Source: Sessilibacter corallicola
GTDB taxonomy: Bacteria > Pseudomonadota > Gammaproteobacteria > Pseudomonadales > Cellvibrionaceae
Assembly: GCF_021290925.1 (NCBI RefSeq)
Contig: NZ_JAJSLX010000005.1
Span: 1-64,000, forward strand
Direction: 5' to 3'
Length of the DNA stretch: 64,000 bases
The notes beneath the pieces are model-generated. The model was given only the letters and a program-made list of their open reading frames with translations. It was not told the origin of the DNA and searched no databases. The translations under genes were made by a program, and so were the position numbers. Positions within the stretch are counted from its first letter, which is position 1. Each line of letters starts with the position of its first letter. Shown piece after piece: positions 27,061 through 35,836 of the stretch.

Positions 27061-28128
27061 TTAACCTTCTAAATAAGTAATCGCTTGAGAGATCACCTGT
27101 TGACTTCTAAAAAGTGCCATTTCCAACCAATCATCGCGTTGAATAAAAAAACAATCGCGTAGCGGCGAATAATCCGTAGGAGAGCCTGATTTATTCCTCA
27201 GCACGCTCTCTGTTAAGAGTTCCTTTAATATTACGCTTTCTGTGTAGGTTCCAAATTCCAAGGCAATAGAGGTGAGTTCTGTGCCTTGGTAGCAACGTGC
27301 TATACCATCGTAGAGATTGCCATCAATATCGGAAGAAATCTGTTGGGATTCTTTTGGTGCGCCTAAAGAAGGCCCAAATATTGTTTTGGTCCGCAGTAAA
27401 TCAATGGAGTTTGCCGGTGAGAAAGACATAGGTTGACCATAGCCGTATTTTCCCAAGCCCGTATGAATATCAACAACGACGGTTTTATCAACCGAGGCGG
27501 TATGTGACGTAATGATTTTTTCTAATACCGACCTACTCCAAGACGATGCTTTTCCGCCAAAAAATAATCCATCATCACAAGTGTGTTGACCTAGAGTTAG
27601 CGCATGAATATTTTCAGCCAATTGAGGTGAGGTGAAAAAATGCTTGAGATTACGGTCGATATCAATATGTTCGTCATCTGCGTGATACAAAATATCATGC
27701 ACGCGTTGGTAGTTTCGGTTTATGGGTAGATCACCATTAAAATCTGTGAAGTTGCGATTAACATCAACATTGTCTTCATTGACTCTCATACCAAAGGAAA
27801 ATCCATAAGGATTTAATGCGTGAACGCACATAATGTTGGTGTTACTCAAATCACATTGACGGTAACGCTCAAGTAACTGAGTTTGAACCATTGAGCCTAA
27901 ATAACCTTCTACCCCATGTGTGCCCGATATAATAATTACCAAATTTTGCGCATTTTTATTCGATGTTATAGCGACATCAATGCCAAGTGTTTCACCACTC
28001 ATTCCAACAAGTGGGTGCTCATAAAATGTATGGTGGTATTGGGGTGAGTCACACATTTTTATAAAGTCCGCTCGGGCGGACTCATAAGACTGTGGTGGTG
28101 TAATGCGAAGAGTTTGTTGATTTACCAA
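27061..28128 (-). CDS. DUF2817 / M14-like zinc hydrolase
   Basis: A 355-residue cytoplasmic protein related to zinc carboxypeptidases. Zinc ligands are visible as HxxE in 'SGTHGVEGYLG' (about residues 70-80) and a later His in 'VVDIHTGLGKYGYG' (about 220-233); 'SIALEFGTYTE' supplies the general-base Glu. The start is TTG at 28128, overlapping the previous gene by seven bases, without a good ribosome site; coupling is likely but an internal start cannot be excluded. Members act on amide or peptide bonds of small molecules. Here it may remove an acyl or aminoacyl group from a pathway intermediate, perhaps the one added by the GNAT encoded two genes upstream (inference). Confidence 0.88.
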   Translation of the reverse strand: MVNQQTLRITPPQSYESARADFIKMCDSPQYHHTFYEHPLVGMSGETLGIDVAITSNKNAQNLVIIISGTHGVEGYLGSMVQTQLLERYRQCDLSNTNIMCVHALNPYGFSFGMRVNEDNVDVNRNFTDFNGDLPINRNYQRVHDILYHADDEHIDIDRNLKHFFTSPQLAENIHALTLGQHTCDDGLFFGGKASSWSRSVLEKIITSHTASVDKTVVVDIHTGLGKYGYGQPMSFSPANSIDLLRTKTIFGPSLGAPKESQQISSDIDGNLYDGIARCYQGTELTSIALEFGTYTESVILKELLTESVLRNKSGSPTDYSPLRDCFFIQRDDWLEMALFRSQQVISQAITYLEG

Positions 28129-28805
28129 TTGACTGCTAGCCCCAATGACGACATTTCATCTTCAAAACGTTGCACAGCGCGTTCACGAAAATCGGGGTAC
28201 AACACACCATGTTTAATGCCGTCATCAATAACATCGGAAATTTCGGTCCACAAATACGGTTTGATGTGTTCTTTGTACCAGTCAACGTGAACTTGCGCTT
28301 TTTCTCTTACGGTTTCATCTTCGTCGATCATACGTTGCAGTACTTTTTTCCCGAATGCTAAGTGGGCCTTTTCTTCCGAGGCAATTCTGGCAAAAGACGG
28401 GAAGTACTCCGGCTTGGTTTCGGCCATTTCAGCGAGTTCTTCCATTGCTAAAACGCCTTCAGCGTAGACATTCAAACCAATTAATACTTCGAGTTCGTCG
28501 TCGGACGTTAATAATTTATCAAAACGGTTATCGATGTCTTTGAGTCGATATTTTTCGATGAGGGAGTCATCCCATTTCATTCCTAAATGCTTAACACCAT
28601 CTTTAAACATTTTTGAATGAGAAACTTCGTCGCTTGCGTGATGAACAAGATAAAACTTTTCAGTTAAGTTGGTTCTTTTCGGTATCCATTTTGCGCATAA
28701 ATCAATGATTTCTAACTCAGAGAAATAAAAGTTTACATACACGGTAAGAATCATATCCAATAATTCTTGCCCATTTTCTTCAACAATTTTTTCGTATAAT
28801 TCCAT
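28122..28805 (-). CDS. Ferritin-like diiron protein
   Basis: A 227-residue all-helical protein with the four-helix carboxylate-bridged diiron pattern: Glu in 'YFSELEIIDLC', ExxH in 'HHASDEVSHSKMF', Glu in 'VLAMEELAEM' and ExxH in 'ASEEKAHLAFG'. The spacing and size recall ferritin-like oxidases and N-oxygenases of the AurF type more than iron-storage ferritin. GAGG eight bases before the ATG supports the start. It is the second iron enzyme in this operon, 31 bases after the GNAT gene. It most likely oxidises an amine or C-H bond of an amino-acid-derived substrate; the exact reaction cannot be read here. Confidence 0.88.
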   Translation of the reverse strand: MELYEKIVEENGQELLDMILTVYVNFYFSELEIIDLCAKWIPKRTNLTEKFYLVHHASDEVSHSKMFKDGVKHLGMKWDDSLIEKYRLKDIDNRFDKLLTSDDELEVLIGLNVYAEGVLAMEELAEMAETKPEYFPSFARIASEEKAHLAFGKKVLQRMIDEDETVREKAQVHVDWYKEHIKPYLWTEISDVIDDGIKHGVLYPDFRERAVQRFEDEMSSLGLAVNW

Positions 28806-28836
28806 AACAACCTCAAATTTTAATCGGATTTCTAAG

Positions 28837-29514
28837 TTATTGTTTATTAAGTAGGTATTGTGCGAATTTGTTTCCGCGATGATTTAAAGACGCTTTTAAT
28901 ACATCTCGAATAGAACAATACATAGCAATACTTTTGGTGGCGCTTTGCAGTTCTGTATCCATAAACGGAATACCAAATTCAGAAGCGCCCATTCCTCTGA
29001 AAGCGCTCACCGGACTCTCTTTCGTGTCTGTGAACGCATCGATAATCAAAGATTTTCCGTCGAATATCATGTAATGCTGTACAACAAACTTAAACAGCAA
29101 GCCAAACAAGCCATAAGGTGCGCCGGGGTATCGGATTTTTCTGTATTCTGGTAATACAATTAAGCGGTGAGGCTCGATCAGATTGGCGTCACTTTTTATA
29201 GCTGTTAACGGAAAAAACTTTTCTATGGGTAAGCCATTGCAGGAGTCTTTTACAACCCGTACAGTCGCTACAATTTCATTGGGATAATTAACATCAGAAG
29301 CACAAATATAATCAGATGAAGCATGAAATTCATCGATTAAATCGTCTTTATTACCCTGGCATTCAATTAATCCCCGTTCATGATCGTAGACTTGCTGCCA
29401 TAACTGGCCGACCCGATTTAGGCGATCGTAATCATTGCGATCAATAAGCTGAACTGAAAAATGAGTTGCTTCATATTCTTGTTCATCGACTTTTTCTTTA
29501 AGTGAAGCTGTCAT
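28837..29514 (-). CDS. GNAT-fold acyltransferase, LuxI/FeeM-like
   Basis: A 225-residue protein resembling the N-acyl-amino-acid synthase / autoinducer synthase branch of GNAT folds: 'LWQQVYDHERGLIE' near the N-terminus, 'NEIVATVRVVKD' (beta-4), 'EPHRLIVLPEYRK' (R-L-V strand that binds the acyl carrier) and 'SPVSAFRGMGASEFG'. GAGG precedes the ATG. It would transfer an acyl group from acyl-CoA or acyl-ACP to an amine. It does not carry the conserved N-terminal residues of true LuxI, so a homoserine-lactone signal is not supported. Confidence 0.85.
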   Translation of the reverse strand: MTASLKEKVDEQEYEATHFSVQLIDRNDYDRLNRVGQLWQQVYDHERGLIECQGNKDDLIDEFHASSDYICASDVNYPNEIVATVRVVKDSCNGLPIEKFFPLTAIKSDANLIEPHRLIVLPEYRKIRYPGAPYGLFGLLFKFVVQHYMIFDGKSLIIDAFTDTKESPVSAFRGMGASEFGIPFMDTELQSATKSIAMYCSIRDVLKASLNHRGNKFAQYLLNKQ

Positions 29515-29529
29515 AAGACGAACCTCTTT

Positions 29530-30195
29530 TTAACTTACGGAGCTATCCCACATTCCTTTATAAAAGGTACCGGCAACTTTGGCTGAGTGCGCCATCCATT
29601 TCCATTCATCGCTGGTCATTTCACATTTAGAGACTACCTCCCACAGTTCGACAATATGCTCTTTGTCGGTCTCGCCATGAGATAAAAAGAACGATAAATT
29701 ATCTTTTGTCAGTTCGGTTTTTTCGATAACCATATTGCCAAACCAACCGCCGTATTTTTGCCCAAGACCTTCAAGAATAAGAGAGCTTGCTATTCTGGCG
29801 TGAGGATTATGCAAGGCGTTGTTTACGTTAAAAGAAACGTACGCTAATGCCTCGGTCGATGGGAGTAAGTCTTTGGGCTCTGGGCCTTCATATCCTGTCG
29901 ATTTTAAATCGTCTATTATCCAATGGTAATGGTCCATCTCTTCGGCGGCGTGATGCACTAAATATTCTCTTAACAATACAAATCGTGAAGGGCAATTAGA
30001 TGCTGCCGCAGCAAAAGACATGGTTCCTTGATAAACTTGATAGAATAGAGTTAACAATAACGATTGGTAATCTTTTACGCCCCAGGTTCCTGCTTCTAAT
30101 GCTGAGAAAACTTTATTTTTTGTGAATTCATCAATACTTTTGTCGACCGCTATTTTAACATCGTCGATGGTGTACAGTTTTGTATCATTCTCCAT
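29530..30195 (-). CDS. Haem-oxygenase-like diiron oxidase (HDO family)
   Basis: A 221-residue helical protein of the iron-containing redox family that includes UndA, BesC and the SznF central domain. Metal ligands fit the HDO pattern: 'HHAAEEMDHYHW' (E-x-x-H), Glu in 'SLILEGLGQKYGG' and 'HGETDKEHIVEL' (D-x-x-H). The ATG at 30195 has AAAGGAAC just before it; an upstream frame extension is hydrophobic and lacks such a site. First gene of the operon and so probably the signature enzyme. Family members cleave or oxidise amino and fatty acids using a transient diiron site. Confidence 0.88.
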   Translation of the reverse strand: MENDTKLYTIDDVKIAVDKSIDEFTKNKVFSALEAGTWGVKDYQSLLLTLFYQVYQGTMSFAAAASNCPSRFVLLREYLVHHAAEEMDHYHWIIDDLKSTGYEGPEPKDLLPSTEALAYVSFNVNNALHNPHARIASSLILEGLGQKYGGWFGNMVIEKTELTKDNLSFFLSHGETDKEHIVELWEVVSKCEMTSDEWKWMAHSAKVAGTFYKGMWDSSVS

Positions 30196-31150
30196 TATTG
30201 TTCCTTTCAAGAGTACATTTAAAAAAGCAAAAAAAATAACGTCAAAATAACTCAGTGCGAACTCTGATATTTTTTGAAATGATATTTTTATCAATTAGAG
30301 TTGTCGTTAACAGACATGTGAGTGTCGTAAATACGATTCTTAACAGCCGATTACGGCCACTGGTTAAAGTAGTCACTGGTTAAAATTGATTTTTATAAAA
30401 TTTCATTTTCTTAATATTTGATTCTAGATTTTAATTTGGTTGGTGTTGCTCTGAGTAATTGTTGAGGTGATAAAAATTTCAATAAATAATAGGTAGAAAA
30501 TTATTTTATTTAACTACCAAAATTAACAGGTAAGTTAATTTGGTTTTTGGTAAGTGAACTTTACTTTTTATATTGTGGGTGGCTTGGTTGTATTTATTGG
30601 TGCACCAATTTGGTGTTGGTTGGGTTTAATTGTGGGGCGCGCTTAATTTTAGTCAGTGAATAAAGCCCCATAACAGATCATTTGTTGGTAAAGGTTTGTG
30701 TTTTTAAACTGAAAATTAATGCCCGGTTTATTGTTGTGGTGTTTTCTTAAAAACAGTGTTTTTGTCAAATGGATAATCAAGTTATGAATTTAATGAATAA
30801 ATTTTGTCGGTAACTTTTATAAAATTAATATTAAATAAAATCCATTGTCGTTAGTGATACAATTAATATTTAATCATTTTTGTAGGAATTACATGCAATG
30901 CGATCAATGTATTTATTAAAATTATCTTGCTGTTAGATTCTATTAATATTGATTAAGTAAATTGATTAAATAACGTGATTGAGCAATTCGAGCCCAAACC
31001 GTTGAGGAGGGAATGCTCTCTACCACCGTTGCCGCTCGATGCTAATCTGGAGTGTATTTTATTGCATAATGAATAGATTGTTTTGTAATAAAGGTGGCAT
31101 AATTACTCTTCAACATTCTGAACTATTTAGCAGTGTCAGTGGAGGCCAAC
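30196..31150. other. Long AT-rich divergent intergenic region
   Basis: About 950 bases between the HDO operon (minus) and the MOSC gene (plus), with no gene. It is mostly A/T with several TTGGT-type runs at 30540-30640. The promoters of both units must lie here. I could not single out a convincing operator. Confidence 0.5.
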
Positions 31151-31636
31151 ATGTCAGATCAGCAAAATACCGGTGAATCCGTCAAGGCGGGAACCTTGTT
31201 AGGAATTGCTCGCCGTGAACAACGCCGTGCACCGATGGAAACCTTAGGTACTGCTCTTGTGACCACCGAATCGGGCGTTGAAAACGATTCCCGAGGCAAG
31301 CCGAGTTCTCGTCAGGTATCGGTATTGAGTCAGCACGACTGGCATCTCGCCTGCGCTGAGGTCAGTGATGAGCCTTTGCCCTGGACGGTAAGACGCGCCA
31401 ACTTGTTGATCGAGGGCTTTGATTTCAGCGAAGCCGATGTGGGCAAAGAAATCCATATTGGTGATTTGGTATTAAAGATCAACAAAGAAACCGATCCGTG
31501 CTTTCGAATGGACGAGCAGTGCGACGGCTTGCAAGAGGCTCTGAAGCCCGATTGGCGTGGCGGCGTGTGCTGCACCGTGCTAACCGATGGCAGCATCAAA
31601 ATTGGCGACAGTGTTGAAGTTAAGGTTGTTGGTTAA
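31151..31636 (+). CDS. MOSC-domain protein
   Basis: A 161-residue single-domain MOSC (molybdenum cofactor sulfurase C-terminal) protein. GGAGG five bases before the ATG at 31151 fixes the start; an upstream GTG frame is ignored. Motifs are 'DWHLACAEVS', 'VRRANLLIEGFDF' and the conserved Cys region 'RMDEQCDGLQEAL'. MOSC proteins carry sulfur or molybdenum-cofactor-linked reductive functions, including N-hydroxy reduction. It reads away from the HDO operon, so any link to N-oxygenated metabolites is speculation. A terminator follows at 31745. Confidence 0.9.
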   Translation: MSDQQNTGESVKAGTLLGIARREQRRAPMETLGTALVTTESGVENDSRGKPSSRQVSVLSQHDWHLACAEVSDEPLPWTVRRANLLIEGFDFSEADVGKEIHIGDLVLKINKETDPCFRMDEQCDGLQEALKPDWRGGVCCTVLTDGSIKIGDSVEVKVVG

Positions 31637-31744
31637 GTCTTGGTTTCTAGTTATAGTTTCTATTTGTAGTTCCTAGCAGAAACTAGAGTTAACGAAAAAA
31701 TTTTAGAGTAGCGCTTGAAATAGAAAAGCTACGACCCCATCTCT

Positions 31745-31774
31745 AAAACCGTAGCCACCATGGCTGCGGTTTTT
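31745..31774 (+). terminator. Terminator after MOSC gene
   Basis: AAAACCGTAGCC and GGCTGCGGTTTT form a stem with a short loop and T tail. Confidence 0.85.
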
Positions 31775-32032
31775 TATTTTTAAACATTGATAAAAATACC
31801 GATTGATTAATGCGTTTTGGTTATTTCGGTATGGATTGGTGTGTCTATTTAACAGCAACTGTGTTTAATGCTTTTCATTAAATGGTTTGTTGTTTTTCAG
31901 GATTTTTATTTATCTGATTTTAACTGTTTCCCTCTTGGTTTTTTGAGGGCTGGATTTCTGCGTTCTTAATTTTTGATCTTTATCTACAAAGATTTCTAAA
32001 AAAAGAAATTTTAAAATAATTTAAAAAATAAT

Positions 32033-32060
32033 CTTGAAATTAAATTTGCTCGCCCAATAT
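32033..32060 (+). promoter_or_regulatory. Sigma32 heat-shock promoter of hsp20
   Basis: CTTGAAA (32033-32039) and CCCAATAT (32053-32060) with a 13-base spacer match the sigma32 consensus. It lies about 105 bases before the hsp20 ATG. Confidence 0.82.
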
Positions 32061-32101
32061 TAATAAGTGTAAGAAAAATCTTAATCTAAATTTCCTCAAG
32101 C

Positions 32102-32158
32102 GGAAAATGTCTCAAAGAGAGTTTTCCATTTTTAAATCGTATTGCTTCTCAAGGAGAA
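32102..32158 (+). promoter_or_regulatory. Possible ROSE-like RNA thermometer in hsp20 leader
   Basis: Two hairpins: GGAAAA..TCTC with GAGA..TTTTCC (32102-32127), then TTCTC with GAGAA (32146-32158), which covers the AAGGAG ribosome site (32151-32156). TTGCT at 32142-32146, the typical ROSE box, stands just before the second stem. This is the arrangement by which small heat-shock genes are opened on heating. Confidence 0.55.
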
Positions 32159-32164
32159 TATGTT

Positions 32165-32647
32165 ATGAAATCTATCGACTTAACCCCACTTTATCGCAAC
32201 AGCATTGGTTTCGATCATTTGTCATCATTGCTTAATAGTTCATTAAGAACAGAATCTGCCAATGCCAGCTATCCACCTTACAATATTGAGGTGTTGGGTG
32301 AAAACAAATACGCCATTACTTTATCCGTGGCTGGCTTTAGCCAAAACGAGCTAGACATTAACGTTGAAAAAGGAGTATTAACCGTACGCGGTAAAAAAGT
32401 ATCGGCGCAGGAACGTCAATATTTACATCGCGGTATCGCCAACCGTTCTTTTGAACGTAAATTTAATCTTGCGGAATACATAGAGGTTGTTGATGCGGGA
32501 CTGGATAACGGCTTGCTCAGTATCAGTTTGGTGCGAGAAATTCCAGAGGCGTTAAAGCCTAAAACCATTGCCATCAATACAGGAAAGCCTGCGTTGAATG
32601 TGAATCAGCAAGAAAGTGCCAATCAAGGTGTTAACCAAGTTGCATAA
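32165..32647 (+). CDS. Small heat-shock protein (Hsp20, IbpA-like)
   Basis: ATP-independent chaperone holding unfolded proteins. The 160-residue protein has an N-terminal 'LTPLYRNSIGFDHL' IbpA-like segment, an alpha-crystallin domain at about 35-135 ('YNIEVLGENKYAITLSVAGF', 'KGVLTVRGKK', 'LHRGIANRSFERKFNL') and a C-terminal tail containing 'KPKTIAINT', related to the I-x-I/V oligomerisation motif. The AAGGAG ribosome site is eight bases upstream. The promoter and leader indicate heat control. It ends in a bidirectional terminator. Confidence 0.95.
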   Translation: MKSIDLTPLYRNSIGFDHLSSLLNSSLRTESANASYPPYNIEVLGENKYAITLSVAGFSQNELDINVEKGVLTVRGKKVSAQERQYLHRGIANRSFERKFNLAEYIEVVDAGLDNGLLSISLVREIPEALKPKTIAINTGKPALNVNQQESANQGVNQVA

Positions 32648-32669
32648 ATTTAATGGTTTAAATGCATAG

Positions 32670-32699
32670 AAAAAACCCGGCGTTATTGCCGGGTTTTTT
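32670..32699. terminator. Bidirectional terminator between hsp20 and acyltransferase
   Basis: AAAAAACCCGGC / GCCGGGTTTTTT with a six-base loop. It serves hsp20 on the plus strand and the convergent acyltransferase on the minus strand. Confidence 0.95.
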
Positions 32700-32708
32700 A
32701 TTGGAATT

Positions 32709-33785
32709 TTATGAGCGATTCCGATAAGCCTTGCCAGTCACTAATTGCTGAATCGGCCTTGGGAAGAAATTGAGAATAGTGCGAAGATAAAACCCGATCA
32801 CAAACCAAGCTACAGTCAGTGATAAATAGAAGAACACATAAGGAAATTCTATGGATTGGGAAAACAGCAATTGCCATGCTCCCCAGCACACTAAAAAGAA
32901 CACATTGTGAGCTAAAAATAAAAAGTAGGTGCTGCGATCAACGGAGTGAATAAAACCTGATTTAACCGTATTTGCTAAAAAGTAAGCGCATAAGATTGCC
33001 AAGGTGCCAATGCTCACGCGTTTGAATATTTCATAGAAATACAACTGAGACGAGGATAGCTCGGTGTATTTGAAGGCGAACTCTAAAGCAATCACAATCA
33101 GTGAACCGATTAAAGCTGGGATTTTCAGTTTGTTGACTTGAGACAGCGAATCGAATTTTAAGCTATAAACAACGCCAAAACTGAAAAACACGAGAATCAT
33201 TCCTCGCATTACCAACGGTTGAAAACTGATAAAAGAATCAACGATCAATAAAGCTGGAATTAACAACCAAGACAGACGTTTCGCTAGCCAGATAATCACA
33301 GGCGAAAGCACAACGCACATAAATATGTCGCGCAAGAAATTCAAGCTCTCGGTAGCGCCACCATAATCGATTGTAAAGATTCGAAACAGCACAATCTCAT
33401 ACAGTTTAAGTCCTTCCAGTTTTTCCACCACCGATGTGCTAGCACCGGTAACCTTAAGAATCATCAAGCCGACCACAATGATCGCAAGATTCCAAAAGGC
33501 CATAGGTACTACCAGTGCGACAAAACGCTTGCGAATGGTTGTTAGCCAATCGTTGGCGATAAAGTTATAGACAATCAAAAAACCACTGATAAAACTCAGC
33601 GCCGCGACACTGGCTCTACCAAACACATCGCCAATCACGGTTTCAATGGCATCAAGGTACAGCGGCGGATTGTCGATAAGGTCCAGACCCGGCGGTACAT
33701 GAACCATACACATAAAGAAGATACACAGTATGCGGCAGTACTTAATTTGCAGCGAGGTGGTGCTGTCTAACGGCTTAGATTCCAT
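32709..33785 (-). CDS. Acyltransferase-3 family membrane protein
   Basis: A 358-residue integral membrane protein with about ten transmembrane segments. Near the N-terminus is 'ILCIFFMCMVHVPPGLDL' with the family His, and later 'FGRASVAALSFISGFLIVYNF', both typical of acyltransferase-3 (OafA/WecH/NolL type), which O-acylate surface sugars or lipids. There is no glycosyltransferase or SGNH domain next to it, so the target is unknown. Expressed convergently with hsp20. Confidence 0.9.
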   Translation of the reverse strand: MESKPLDSTTSLQIKYCRILCIFFMCMVHVPPGLDLIDNPPLYLDAIETVIGDVFGRASVAALSFISGFLIVYNFIANDWLTTIRKRFVALVVPMAFWNLAIIVVGLMILKVTGASTSVVEKLEGLKLYEIVLFRIFTIDYGGATESLNFLRDIFMCVVLSPVIIWLAKRLSWLLIPALLIVDSFISFQPLVMRGMILVFFSFGVVYSLKFDSLSQVNKLKIPALIGSLIVIALEFAFKYTELSSSQLYFYEIFKRVSIGTLAILCAYFLANTVKSGFIHSVDRSTYFLFLAHNVFFLVCWGAWQLLFSQSIEFPYVFFYLSLTVAWFVIGFYLRTILNFFPRPIQQLVTGKAYRNRS

Positions 33786-34329
33786 AGCGTTCTCATCTGT
33801 GTCAGTTATGCGTCCCTATATCCCTGGCATAGCCATGGGTGTTTGATATTAACATTGGTAATCAGAATTGTTCAAAGTTATTGGTGAATGAGAATAAGAA
33901 AGAGAATAGTTCAAAAGTGTGGCTGTGCACCTTTTATTCAGATAAATGACGATTTAACGCGGTGACAGATATTTAAAGAAATAAATGTTTATTGATATTC
34001 TTTTTATGCTCATAAAAAAACTTAAAAACTATAGATAAACAGTATTATGTGAATTCTTGACTCTGTTATAGCATTTCTCTTGATCACCACAGGATGTATC
34101 AATCCAGGCTCATCATTATTAAATTAAAAATCACCGATAAAATATTGCCTAAGAGGTATTTAACAGTGTTTCCGTTTGGCAATGTCTCAGTGTTTTTATT
34201 AATGTCGTGTGACAATTATATGTCGATAAAAAGTCATTTGATTTAAATTAAAAATTTAAAAGCAACTTGTCGTTTTCACAAGCATGGATGTGATGGTCAA
34301 TAACCGGCCCTAAAAATAAGGAGAAAATC
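33786..34329. other. Divergent gene-free region
   Basis: About 540 AT-rich bases between the minus-strand acyltransferase and the plus-strand gene at 34330. No repeat or gene was seen. A GGAGA ribosome site for the latter ends at 34324. Confidence 0.5.
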
Positions 34330-35346
34330 ATGAGTTCAAATCAACCTAACCGAAAAAAGAAATTCAGAAAATTTATTAAAGACATCAAAGAAAAAATTGA
34401 AGATCTAGAGCGAGCCAAAGAGCTGGATCTCGGTCCACTGCAACTGTTACCGGGCAGATGGAAAGGCGTGGGTCAAGGGTGGAATATGATTGCATTGCCT
34501 TTTCCAACCACACCAGGGCCGGGTGGGCGTGCCATTAATTACCGATTGTTGCTGAATCAATACGATGAAGAATTGGATTTTTCATTTGTCGATGACGCCG
34601 TGCCTAATCGTGGTATCAGTTTCACAAATACGGGAGCGGCTGAATCCGACCAAACCCTTGTCGCGCTTGATTATCAGCAAACCATTCAACAAGTTTCTGC
34701 CATAGATAATCCGCCCAGCGACGGCTTAGCAGGTGACCCAGGTTTAGCGATTCACCACGAACCTGGGCTTTGGTTGCATATGGAAAATGAAGTGACTAGC
34801 CGACTCAACGTCGCGCGCCTTGCCAACATTCCTCACGGTAACTCGGTATTAGCGATGGGTGTTGGTTCTGATCCTGTAGCTGGTGGCCCGAATATTCCCG
34901 AAGTTAACGGCTTGCCAATCGGTGCTGTACAAGACATTAACCATCCTTATTTGTCGCCTTATAAACATTTTGCCGACAATCCTTTTGTTGGAACGGTAGA
35001 TGTGCCGGGGTTCCCAGGTTTTAATCCGGTGTCGCCCAACGATTTATTAGCGTTGGCCAACCAAGGTGTGGAAATTGAACGTACAACGGAATTGCACGTC
35101 GATACCGAAGTGCAACCTGGTGGCATCAATAATATTCCATTTATTGAGCGACAGGCAGATGCCAGCGCTATGGAATCGATTTTCTGGATTCAAGAGTTAA
35201 AAGAAAAAGACAGACGCGGTAATCCCAAATTACGTTTGCAATATACGCAGACTATTTTCCTGGATTTTTTCCCACGTTTCGACGGCACTCCAGGTTTGAT
35301 TCGCTGGCCACATGTCAGTATTAATACGCTGGAAAAAGTCTTTTAG
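34330..35346 (+). CDS. Conserved-looking beta-rich protein, unassigned
   Basis: A 338-residue protein without signal peptide. The start is fixed by AAGGAGA. A basic helical N-terminus (about 1-36: 'KKKFRKFIKDIKEKIEDLERAKE') leads into a beta-rich body starting 'LLPGRWKGVGQGWNMI', which recalls the G-x-W-x-G-x-G opening of lipocalin/nitrobindin-like barrels, and later 'YQQTIQQV', 'IPHGNSVLAMGV' and 'RLQYTQTIFLDFFPRF'. A haem- or small-ligand-binding barrel is possible but not shown. It stands alone, with its own terminator at 35371-35391. Confidence 0.88.
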   Translation: MSSNQPNRKKKFRKFIKDIKEKIEDLERAKELDLGPLQLLPGRWKGVGQGWNMIALPFPTTPGPGGRAINYRLLLNQYDEELDFSFVDDAVPNRGISFTNTGAAESDQTLVALDYQQTIQQVSAIDNPPSDGLAGDPGLAIHHEPGLWLHMENEVTSRLNVARLANIPHGNSVLAMGVGSDPVAGGPNIPEVNGLPIGAVQDINHPYLSPYKHFADNPFVGTVDVPGFPGFNPVSPNDLLALANQGVEIERTTELHVDTEVQPGGINNIPFIERQADASAMESIFWIQELKEKDRRGNPKLRLQYTQTIFLDFFPRFDGTPGLIRWPHVSINTLEKVF

Positions 35347-35370
35347 TGTTTTCTGTAAATGCCACCAACG

Positions 35371-35391
35371 AAAAGCGCCAATGGCGCTTTT
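35371..35391 (+). terminator. Terminator after 34330 gene
   Basis: AAAAGCGCC / GGCGCTTTT with a three-base loop and a following T-rich tract. Confidence 0.9.
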
Positions 35392-35836
35392 CTCGTTTTT
35401 GTGGGGTTAAAATAATTTTATATTTTGATAAGCGTTTATATTGATGTGCGGATTTAAAGATAAAAAATAAGAAAAACAAAAGCTATGAAAATTTCGTTTA
35501 TTAAATAATATTAATTACAATAGTTAATATTATTTTGTTGCTGTAGTTTTGGTGATTTCTTTTTAATTGATGCGTTAAATTCAGAGCGTGGTTAATTTGT
35601 ATCGATCGCAGAATCCTATATATGGTTTTTTGGATTTGCGAGTTTACGAACTCTCATAAATTCTTGAATTTAACAAATATCAAAAAATGGCTTGTTTTTA
35701 CCAAGTGTTTTTATCAGGTAAGTCATTCCCCAATAAATCAATAATAATTTTTATGCGTTAATGATCCGTCTTTAGTTCTGGTTTAGTCAGTATTTATCCA
35801 AAAAATATTTTTACCAAACCCTAAGGAATACAGTTA
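35392..35836. other. AT-rich upstream region of subtilase array
   Basis: About 440 bases, very AT-rich, no gene. Carries the promoter and AAGGA site of the first subtilase-like gene. No operator identified. Confidence 0.5.

Noticed and set aside
28837-29514. True LuxI autoinducer synthase
   Set aside because: GNAT core motifs fit, but the conserved LuxI N-terminal residues are not visible and no LuxR gene is adjacent.
30196-30294. Upstream extension of the HDO protein
   Set aside because: The extra 33 residues are hydrophobic but lie before a clear AAAGGAAC site and a better start at 30195.
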